Part shown: one piece after another, positions 55,542 through 64,000 of the stretch
How the letters are laid out: the number at the start of each line of letters is the position of its first letter
How positions within the stretch are numbered: the stretch's first letter is position 1
Source of the DNA: Scalesia atractyloides
Taxonomy: Eukaryota > Streptophyta > Magnoliopsida > Asterales > Asteraceae
Direction: 5' to 3'
DNA: 64,000 bases
Assembly (NCBI GenBank): GCA_947069175.1
Contig: CAMTDV010000017.1
Coordinates: forward strand, 40,545,626 to 40,609,625
Notes under the pieces: model-generated
Database searches by the model: none
Told to the model about the DNA's origin: nothing
Seen by the model: the letters and a program-made list of their open reading frames with translations, nothing else
Made by a program: the position numbers and the translations under genes

Positions 55542-58500
55542 TCATCCAAAAAAGTACGTCTGTGGTCTCCGACGTTCCTCAGAATAACTTGGCATTTGAT
55601 CGATAGGAGGAGGTCTATTGTATGTATTCCCAAACTGAAATCTTCTAGTTGCTGACTTTTTTACAGTCTCAGCAATCCTTGCTTCTTTTCGATCCTTCTT
55701 TCGTTGCTCTTTATCCTCTATCTTCCTCCTGTCAGTTTTCCATGTCTTTCCCGAATTAATATCATTGGCATAACAAACATTTACCACTCTCTGGAACTGC
55801 AACGCCTGCTCGTTGTCTTTATTCTCATAGCTGATCTTCACATAGAATAAGCGTTCAATATCTTTCTTAGAGCAGTTAACTAGCCACATCAGGCTAGTAC
55901 ACGGATTCCTCTCCATAAGCCATATATTCTTTTGTGTGCGATCACATATTCTGACAGCACATCAGAGATCTTCCATGAATCTTCATCAGGTTGTACACAA
56001 ATTACCGCTTCTCCTGTTCCAGAATCATAGTGCCACCATATGAAGATCTTGTAGAAATATTGTTCCATCTTCATTAAAGGCATGTTCTTCATAACTCGTG
56101 GCTTCTTTATATGCAGAGTAACATCCTTTTCCTTTGTAATTGGATCAATCTTTATCTTTTTAGGAATGTGTGGCTTCCAGCGAGGAAAATCATGTAACAC
56201 TTCATACTTGATTAGTTTCCACAGACTCAGATCATGAAACCGGATCTTCAGATTGAAAACTTTGGTTTGAGCCAACTCTTTAACATCCCAAAATGGCAGT
56301 GTCTGAATATCTTTTAAGTATCTGAAGTACTGCACGCCATATTCTTTCTTGATTGTATACACATTCAACTCCTCGATCCAACCCCAACTGATTATGTCCC
56401 AAGAGAAATATCTGGATCTCTGGTAAAGAAAGCTAAGGGACATTTATACTTTCGTTAAGCAGACATTTCCTTAAACCATTTCTTCTTCATTTCAGCAATC
56501 TCCTCACGTGATGGGTGTTTTGGAATATTGCCCTCTTTGACAGCTTCTTCAACTTTCTTTTGAGCAAATCTTCAATTGCTTCAGAAAACATCTCGTTGAA
56601 GGTTGGGAAGTCATCCGTTCCTTCTCCAGAATAACCAGCATTAGTATCTTCATCAGAATCATCCTCCACGACAACCTTATCATAATTATCAGCTTCAGGA
56701 ACATGCTCGTATATGTAATCATTCGGATGTAAAGCACTTATGTTGTTCAAATCTTCTTCAAAATCGAAATCAAAGGAATCTTTGTTAACACCCAACATCT
56801 TTGCAATTTCTTCCTTTGAGTAGTTGTGCATAAACTCCCCTTCTTCAACATCATGTTCCAAGTAGATCACTTTTGGCTTTGGCACGGTAGAATCTTCAGC
56901 CTTTGACTCCCCCTGTACCCGTGAATCAACTAACTCATAAAAGGAGTCGTTCAAGAACACATCAAGGTTAATATTTTCATTAAAAAGTACGTCTTTTACA
57001 CCATCAAACCCTTGATCCACAATGATATCATACACTTCATCTACCATATCATTTACCTCAGCTGCCAACTTTCGCTTTTCTAGGATCTTCTCCTTTGTAA
57101 GAGTCTGAGGAATGATAACTCCTTCATCAACAACCACAAACCTTGTCTCTGGCTCTTTATCAGCAACTTAAACATAAGGAACAATAGCAAAAGGTCCGGT
57201 TTCAATGTGTTGAGCTTCAGAGACAGGAGCACTAGAATCAACATCAGGATCTGATGATCCACTCAGAGGAGTCTCAATCATAGGAGCCTTTCCTTTCCTT
57301 TCCCTTGCCTGGCAGATTCTTCTCTTATAATGCGTTGATGTTCTTCTGCCCTTGCCTGAGTTTCTTCTATCTCAATCTGAGCCAATTCTGCCTCAAAGTT
57401 GATGCCTTGTCGTTTTCCCAATACCTTGAGAGCATATCAAACTTCTTAGCGTTCTTAGCCTTCTCTGTTTCCAACACTTTCATTACAAGGTGTAACCTGT
57501 CATTTTTTGCAGATATAGTAGCTATCGTCATATTCAAACTCATGTTTTCTGCTTCATAACGTTTGATAATCTTTCCGTTCTCCAACACCTTCTCATGCAT
57601 CTCCCGAAACTTCTCACTATCATTCACCGGGTATTTCAACAGTTCTTGCAATCTCTGCTTATCCTCTTCCAGAAACTTGATTCGAGCTTCATGTTCTTTT
57701 ATCTGACCTTCAAAATTTTTAATCACTCCTTCGTTGAACATGTCAGAAGGAAAATCTTCTCCTCCTGGAATATTACCGAAGTCAAAATCAAACTGATCTT
57801 CCAACCTCGTTCCTCTTGAAGACTGTGGATGAAGTTGAGTTGGATGTGATTGAGGAGTTGGTTGTGGAGTTGGTTGTTTTGCAAGTGATGGATGTGGAGG
57901 AGACTGAGGTGGTGTAGTGATTGGTGGTTGTTGTGGAGAGGGTTGAGGTGGTGGTGATGGTGATGGAGGTGTGGGAACAGAAGTTTCAACTGTTATCGTT
58001 ATCATTGGAGCTGCTGGTGGTTTCACTCTCAACTTGTACTTAGGACGTGTAGCTGGAGAACCTATAGGATTTGCTGCAGCCTAGTCACTATTTTCTTTGC
58101 TCGCTTAGCTGGCCTCTTAGCAGGCTTCACCACTGTCAAATCTTCCTCAGAATCAGACGGCTCGTATGCATCATCATCATCACCAACCCCTTTTCTCTTT
58201 CGTTCCTCACACGTTTACGTTCGCCTTCCTAACGCTTAAGTTCTTTTTCTTTCTCTCTTTCCCTTTCGCCTGCAATCCTATCCTCAGTATATGTACTTGA
58301 GGAGGACGACCCTTTATCTCCACCATCTCCTCCTTCAGTTCCTCCAAATTCCTGTCTCTCAATCTCAGCGGTAACATCCTCCATAGTTTCCTCAACATTC
58401 TCAATATTTTCCTCAACTTCCGGCCATATTTCCTCTATCTCTGGTTCATCGACTAACCCTGTTCTGACTGTGGTCTTCTGCTTTTTTCTTTGGAGCAAAT

Positions 58501-58643
58501 GACGATGAACCAACAACAGTTTCCTTTTTAGATGTGCATCTTCGCTTCTTTTCAACCTCTTTTACATACCATATGCTACGCTTTGCCTCAAAATCTTCTA
58601 ACCGTTTCGGCATGTTCAAATTTCTTCTCTGCATTCTCCGCAC
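55542..58643 (-). pseudogene. C3 env-like ORF, C-terminal half
   Basis: Read from the right: Lys/Arg/Glu-rich start (58643-58229), a Pro/Ser-rich stretch (PTPPSPSPPPQPSPQQPP, 58000-57900), a coiled coil (57840-57370), an acidic block (57137-56487), then the most conserved part at 56443-55889 (EYGVQYFRYLKDIQTLPFWD; FPRWKPHIPKKIKIDPITKE; EQYFYKIFIWWHYDSGTGEA). A one-frame shift leads to 55916-55542, with SKKDIERLFYVKISYENKD and a basic tail. The conserved part matches what I know of Sirevirus accessory ORFs in this plant family; its function is unknown. Several frame changes make it a pseudogene. Confidence 0.55.
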
Positions 58644-60332
58644 GCTTTTTATCCGCGCCTATCTCCACCTCATATAGTTGGATCTTCTCTTCACTTTCAG
58701 ATAGGTGGCACGGTATCTGAGCCTTCTCTACTTGAGCAGATTGTAAGTCTCTTTTGGCAGCATCAAGCTCCGCTTTTGTTTGTTCCTGGTCAAACAGTAA
58801 AGAGATAAGTTCGGCAATCTCTTTATTTCGTAAGACAAGAGTTGCGCTAGTCTCTACCTCTTTCTGTTCGCTGCGCTCCCGATGAGACCGGGCTTCCTCA
58901 ACTGCAACAATTGCATCATTTTTTTCTTTCTTCAACCTCTCAATCTCCGCCTTGAGGTTGGCTACCTCGTTTTGAAGGGTTATTTTCTCATTGTTATTCC
59001 TCTCACAAGCTTCTTTCAACAACTTGCGCTCCTCCGCAAGTGTGGCAGCTTCAGCTTTTGCCTTTTTTCTCCAGCCCAGTACCGAACATTCCTCGGTCCT
59101 TTGCAAATCTGCAAACTTAGCCTTTTCGGCTTCAAGATTTTCTTTTTGTTGGGCCACCTGCGCTTGCTTAGCCATTGTCTCTTTCATTAAGGCTTCAAAA
59201 TATTCCCACTCCCAATTCATGCTTCGCCATTCCCTTACAATCTGGTGGGTGGTAGATGCGGAGGTGGCAGTAGCTTGTAAATACGAACGCTATGTCTGCT
59301 CATGCACCTGTTCATTTTGAGCTTTAACCTCCGCCGGAGGAAAAACTCCCTTAAACCACTCCCTGCAAGCTTGCTAATTGGTGAACCTGTCACCCTGTTT
59401 CAACTTCCATATCGGAGAATGCACTTCAGCAGCTCATTTCTCCGAATATGAACGGTAGTAATAGTCACCCGGTGTCTCATCGGGGCGGATAGGGGACTCA
59501 TCTTCAACCTCTTGGACTTTTTCAGCGCCAGAGGTATATGCTTTTTTCTCTGTAGCAACCTCCGCAATAGGTTCTTTAATCATTTGCGCAGGAATAGTTT
59601 CAGTAATCCCTCAACTTGCTCATCAACTTTAACGTTCTCTCCCTTCTGAGGGAGCTGGGCATGATAATGTTTTCTTTTTGAGGAGAGCTGGTTTTGTAGC
59701 ATCAGTACCAACAATTTCCGCGTCAAAAGCACTGAACCCTTCATCTCTAGCCGGAGATATTCTACCAGCTTCAGGTGGAGGTGATGGGGCGCGCACAGTT
59801 TCCGTCACAGATGGCGGAAGGCCCGCGACAGGAAATGATGTTCTAGTTTTCTTTGCAAACATTATTTATGTAAGTATTATGATTTGACACAGGAGCAAAT
59901 TCTAAAGCTTACCAGGAGAAAATTTGGCTGCAAAGGCATCAAGATTTTCCCGTTTCCTGATAGTTTTCTTCCTAGCAATCTTTTTGGGAGGTTGCGCAAC
60001 AGTGTCGTCTGTTGGGAGATTTCTTTTCTCAGGTGTCCTCTTTGAAGGTTCCGAGCTCTAGTCTAAGTCAATCGGATCATCAGGGTTTGGTGCAGGGATG
60101 TCTGCGTTTTCCTAAGGCTCTGCCTTAGGTTTTTTTCAAACCTACAGGCGCAAGTCCCTCCAGGGAATCAGACACCACTACATAATCACACCAAGATTCG
60201 GATACAAAGCGCGTACCTTTCTTCGTTTCCACCTTCGGCGCATTTGCTTTCTTGGTTACAAAAGCAACATGACCTGCGCGTCTTTTCTTCTTCGAATCGG
60301 GCCTATGCCCAAATTTACCAAGTCACCTAGTC

Positions 60333-60445
60333 AAACAAGCGCCATATAAGCAAAGAGTTATATTGCAATATTACCCAAGCGCAGTATAAGCAAAGAGTAA
60401 TATTGTAATATTACCCAGGCGAAGTATATGTTAAAACACTTACCG
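60333..60445 (-). other. probable intron 2 in the C3 ORF
   Basis: Donor GTAAGTGTTTTAAC after AQPAPGVG; acceptor TTTGACTAG before DLVNLGIGP. The intron contains two tandem copies (about 48 bp) of AATATTACTCTTTGCTTATA. Confidence 0.6.
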
Positions 60446-60600
60446 ACACCTGGCGCAGGTTGCGCATGAAGGTCTTCATCCTTGGGAAGTTCAAAATTTG
60501 CCAGGATTTGCTGATACCAAGTTGGTTCCTTGGGGTCCAACGGTATGCAAACCATCTTTCCATTCTCTCTCTTGTATGCGACCACATACACAACCACTCC

Positions 60601-60675
60601 TGCAAAACATGTGCATTAATAAGGAGCTTAACATACTGCGCAAATGATACATAGTCAAAGTAATAACACTTACGA
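60601..60675 (-). other. probable intron 1 in the C3 ORF
   Basis: The minus strand has GTAAGTGTTATTAC at the donor and ATGTTTTGCAG at the acceptor. Removing it joins PVYMEGENR to VVYVVAYKREN, which is continuous in this family. Confidence 0.65.
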
Positions 60676-60931
60676 TTTTCACCCTCCATATACACCGGTT
60701 TATAACGACGGTCCGCCTTCCACAACAAACTCATGCCGGCGGCAACCAGTGCTCGCTCAAATAGCGGAATAGTCGGAATTCCCTTTAGATCTTGGTACCG
60801 TACCTCATGAGGAGGAATAGACATTGTTTCCAAGGGAATGTCCTCAGCACCTCGAAAGTTCATTTTCAAATGGATCACCCCAGATTTGATGAAAAAGAAA
60901 TTATGTTTCCAATCGTGATAAGATTTTTTTT

Positions 60932-60947
60932 TGGGGGGGGGGGGGGG
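60932..60947 (+). repeat. G homopolymer in the C3 ORF
   Basis: A run of about 15 G after a T run, coding for Pro on the minus strand. It also shifts the frame. Confidence 0.8.
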
Positions 60948-61255
60948 TGAGCAGCAGTATCTTCACCGGAAGTTGCTTTTGGAATGAATAGAAGCCCAAG
61001 GAACAGTGGAGTTGATAGAAAACCCATAATCGATTGACAATCGATGTAATATCCATGGATCGACACGTAAATTCAAAGTGTTTTATTCTCACCATCCCCA
61101 TTGGGTTCAGTTGAGAATATGGAACCGATAATAGTCGAGGAGGTCTATGAAAAATTTTGTAGTTGGTAATCGGAAGTTACCATCGGAAAAGTATTCCCAA
61201 AACAGAGTGATATAGCCGGCCGGCGCCTGAGCCGCCGTCTGACCTTCTTGGGGGT

Positions 61256-61861
61256 TGTCAGGATCTGAGTTTGAATCACTTGTATTTTTGTTTCTAAAGA
61301 TGGTTAATGGATTGAATATAAAAGATATGCAGCAGAATTAATGGAAAACTTTTACTACAAGCTATCGGTCGTTTGTTGTCATCACCATCATGCTTTCAAG
61401 CTGGTAAACTTTGCATGTGATTCACAAACTCCCCCTTAGCCAATTACAATCGTTTGATAGTAAGAAATGAAGAAGATAAAGTGCGAATTGATCTTTTTCA
61501 GGAAGACCAGTTAACTGTTACAACGTTCACGTATTTATACTAACTATCTAACGACAGAGCATCTTGTGTTACGTCATGGTTGATAGTGACAGCTAACAAA
61601 ATTGTAACTAACTAAAACACTGCTATAGCACTGTTACATTGAATAAAGTAAAACTAGTCTAAGCACTGATCTCTATCCTCTGATCTTGTTTCTTCTAGCA
61701 GACCTTTGCTTCTTAATTCAATCAGATGATAGGAACAGTTGTTTAAGGAAAGCAGTGTAAAGTTTGATCAGAGGTTGTAACCTCTGATAGTTGAACCAAA
61801 GCTTGGAAAGTGTATTTGGCTTTGATATCATCTGTTCCTTTGTTAGGGTTCAATCCCAACA
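61256..61861 (-). repeat. C4 3' LTR
   Basis: The plus strand reads TGTCAGGATCTGAG ... TCAATCCCAACA; the minus strand starts TGTTGGGATTGAACCC. Only one copy is in view, so the edges rest on the TG...CA termini and the adjacent purine tract. Confidence 0.7.
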
Positions 61862-61947
61862 ATCTCCCCTGGAACAGATGATGCCAAAACACTTGATTAT
61901 TCTTGGTTTTTATTCCTCAACAGAAGATCTTTGATTTGGCCTTTAAA

Positions 61948-63990
61948 CTATAATTCAAAATTCAGAGAAACTTCATCATCATCATCATCCTTTTCGAGTG
62001 TCAGATCCAAAAGATCTTGAAGGTCTTCTGCATTTAGCTCATATGTAGCCTCCATGCTAATCTTGACAGCATCACCATTAGACTTGAGCAGTGTCAATTC
62101 GTGGGAGCCTTTTTCGACTTTCCACTTTAGAATTTTTCGGTCTTCTGGCTTTCTAGGAAGACTTTTATTGGTTGAGGTTAAAAGTGCTTTTTGTTGAACT
62201 ATCTTTTTCAAATATGCGTTGAGCTTTTCACTAGCTTTATCTGTGTGATAGTCAACCATGTTTTTAATCCCATCTTTGATGTGTTCAAACACTCTCTTGT
62301 CTTCTTCATCTATCTTTTCTTGCCTTTTTAATTGATTGAAAGCAAGGATGGAGGGGACAGATGATGAGATAGACCTTTTAGAATGTTGAGCTTTATGAAC
62401 ATTATCTGTTGGAGGGTAAAATGGTTTAGGAGGCATGTTTGGATCTTTCTTCCGCCTCTCTTCTAACATTTTATACGTATCAATCACCCTGACTTCTCCC
62501 CACCTTATCACTTGGTTCCTTGAACCATAGTGATTTTGTATCAATTCTTCTTTCATCCTCTTAAGCTTCAAAGCTCTTCCAGGCATGTTTTTCTTATGTT
62601 TTTCCCAGTTAGGAGGAGTTGGCTTCTTGTGATGATCTTTTAGCATTTCTTACATTCTTTTAATTTCTTCTCTCAGCTCATCTATACTCCAATCCTTGAA
62701 ATGTGCCTTTGTTTCCTTATATTGCTTGTTCTTCAGGATAAGTTCAATGAGTTCATTTTTAAGATACTGATCTTCCCTTTCTGACAGCTTATTACTCAAA
62801 TCTTTGACAAAATCTTGCAGTACCCTGGCTTTGCTTAGCTGAAAAGACATGTTGGTTTGTATCTCTCTATCACTTTACCAGCCGAGTCTCTTTTTGCTAT
62901 ATCCTCTGCTTGTTTCAATGTGAGTTCCAGATAATCATCAACATTTGCAGGTCTTGGGTAGCCATCAAGAGATAATATAGTTCTTTTGTCAGGTCTTCCT
63001 CAGAATAGAAGCTTAGAATTTCTGCCCTGACTGCTGGTAAATCAAGAGGATATTTCTTTGCTGCAGGTATTACTTTAAGGGAATCAGTGGTTGGATTTGA
63101 AGATGGTGGAAGTATTGATGTGGTGGTCAGTGGTTGTGATGATAAAGGAGTAGGAGCAGGAAGGATCTCTTCTTCATTCACAATCTTTGTAGTCCTTCTC
63201 CTTTTAAATTTGACTTCAGGTGATGATGGATGAGTTGGAATTCTGGTTGGTGTTGGTAGAGGTTGGGTGGATGTATTAAAAATGACCATGGTAGTTGATG
63301 AGATTGCATCTGCTGCAACCTCTGCTGTACCAATAGATGTTGACACAACAGTTGCTGTAACATCTGCTTTGGTGGAAATGGGTATGGAAGTTGAAGTGAG
63401 TGTGCTTGATTTTTGGAGAGCGGAGGTTTTAATGGTTAGATTTATAGCAGGCTCAGTTTTGGAAGGTGTGGATGTTGGTTGCCTTATCTTTCTAGCAGGT
63501 CTCCTCTTTGCTGAGGTACCAACCTCTTCCTTTTCTTTTTGCTGCTTAATCTTTTGCTCAACCAATAACTTGCCATCAAGATACACTTTTCTTTCTGCTT
63601 CTCATTTTCTCTGGCCAAGATATTATCAGTTAGATCCCTTTTCTTTGAACCATTTGGCTTGGGAATGTCCACTGTTGGCTTTGCCATTTGATCATCTATT
63701 GTAAGCTTCTTCTGTCCCAAAGGTTTCTCCCCTTTTTTGGCATCACCTTCAGTGTTTACAAAAATTACTGTAGGTGGAGCAGTACCAGTGGTTTGGAGAA
63801 GATGAGCTTTTATAGCTTTAATGTCTGCCCTTGTATCCGTGAATCTAGCTTCAACCATGTTTCTTACTTCCTGCATTTGATGTTTGTGTTGTTGATCAGG
63901 GAAGTGCTTTTGTTGCTGAAACAGAGGGTCTATGGCTTCTTTAAGATCAACAGTGGTTAAGACAGAGGGTTGGCTCTGGATAGCTATCAA
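61948..63990 (-). pseudogene. C4 env-like ORF, C-terminal part
   Basis: Read from 63990: VLTTVDLKEAIDPLFQQQKH, a coiled stretch (RNMVEARFTDTRADIKAIKA), LLQTTGTAPPTVIFVNTEG and PTVDIPKPNGSKKRDLTDNI. A shift near 63590 leads to LLVEQKIKQQKEKEEVGTSA and a Ser/Thr/Pro-rich region (63450-63050), ending at 62915. The frame 62850-62650 has ARVLQDFVKDLSNKLSERED. The last frame, 62646-61948, has NWEKHKKNMPGRALKLKRMK, VIRWGEVRVIDTYKMLEERR and an acidic end. It is a Sirevirus accessory ORF, related in layout to ORF B of C1. No membrane segment seen. Three frame breaks show it is dead. Confidence 0.65.
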
Positions 63991-64000
63991 CTGCTTTAAG

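Larger units (their letters stand above)
55056..61255 (-). mobile_element. C3: retroelement with long accessory ORF (5' part outside the window)
   Basis: Its 3' LTR (55056-55474) sits in G2 gag. A minus-strand polypurine tract (AATGGGGAGTT) is at 55475-55485. Non-pol coding sequence fills 55542-61255. C4 interrupts it at 61256. The element may be a fusion of two: the part right of about 58600 is Transposase_28-like, the part to the left is Sirevirus env-like. Confidence 0.65.
58588..61255 (-). pseudogene. C3 spliced ORF of the Transposase_28 type
   Basis: Read from 61255 down: TLFWEYFSDGNFRLPTTKFF-like and GMVRIKHFEFTCRSMDI, YQLHCSLGFYSF, then NFRGAEDIPLETMSIPPHEV, VRYQDLKGIPTIPLFERALV, AAGMSLLWKADRRYKPVYMEG. 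Later come YVVAYKRENGKMVCIPLDPK, NLGIGPIRRRK-like sequence, a Ser/Pro-rich region and a long coiled coil (59220-58588, KENLEAEKAKFADLQRTEE and on). This is the plant family often labelled 'putative gypsy-type transposase' (PF04195), which accompanies retroelements and is not shown to be a transposase. Introns are proposed at 60601-60675, 60333-60445 and about 59848-59911. Stops at several places, including near 59440, show decay. Confidence 0.7.
61256..64000 (-). mobile_element. C4: Sirevirus-type element (continues past the right edge)
   Basis: Its 3' LTR is at 61256-61861, a minus-strand polypurine tract CCAGGGGAGAT at 61862-61872, and an env-like ORF fills 61948-64000. Inserted in the C3 ORF after GGGGT (61251-61255). 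Confidence 0.8.

Noticed and set aside
57305..59320. plus-strand ORFs over C3 (Phe/Ser/Cys-rich)
   Set aside because: Shadows of the Lys/Glu-rich coiled coil on the other strand.
58588..61255. C3 ORF as an active transposase
   Set aside because: The 'transposase' name of this family is historical; no DDE triad is visible and the frame is broken.

Overview
This is plant nuclear DNA made almost entirely of nested, decayed transposable elements. The low GC, the copia (Sirevirus and short-LTR types) and Tat/Athila-type gypsy retrotransposons with plant tRNA primer sites, the hAT and Tourist-like small elements and the many AT microsatellites all point to an angiosperm. The style of the repeats and of the env-like ORFs looks like the daisy family (Asteraceae), but that is recognition rather than proof. 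I found no intact host gene; one degraded, possibly spliced host-like locus lies at about 25.8-27.4 kb.

Layout. 1-7,003 (G1): two units, 5,286 bp apart, of a coding-poor Tat/Athila-type gypsy element on the minus strand, full of a paired CACGGCCCCGTG-type motif. 7,386-8,419 and 22,087-23,416 (C0): the two halves of an old minus-strand copia element split by C1. 8,420-22,086 (C1): a complete but pseudogenised 13.7-kb Sirevirus-type copia element on the plus strand, with gag, pol, two env-like ORFs and several tandem-repeat blocks. 23.4-44.5 kb: AT-rich DNA with small TIR elements, minisatellites and one 2.6-kb solo LTR (S1, 27,657-30,256) that has a perfect target-site duplication and four tRNA-like modules.

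44.6-55.05 kb (G2): a plus-strand Tat/Athila-type gypsy element, mostly gag. It is split by C2 (45,825-53,183, a minus-strand copia element with gag but no visible pol, itself carrying an 895-bp hAT element in one LTR), by a 409-bp hAT-like element (54,091-54,499), and by C3 at 55,056. C3 (55,056 to beyond 61,255, minus strand) carries long non-pol ORFs, including a spliced ORF of the Transposase_28 ('putative gypsy-type transposase') kind. C4 (61,256 to beyond the right edge, minus strand) is inserted in C3 and shows an env-like Sirevirus ORF.

Nothing here acts as an operon or pathway. The genes are gag, pol and accessory ORFs of retroelements, nearly all broken by stops and frameshifts. The parts most worth a second look are the paired palindromes of G1, the tRNA-like cassettes in S1 and in the hAT element, the two related env-like ORFs of C1 with their own TATA boxes, and the apparent introns in the C3 ORF.
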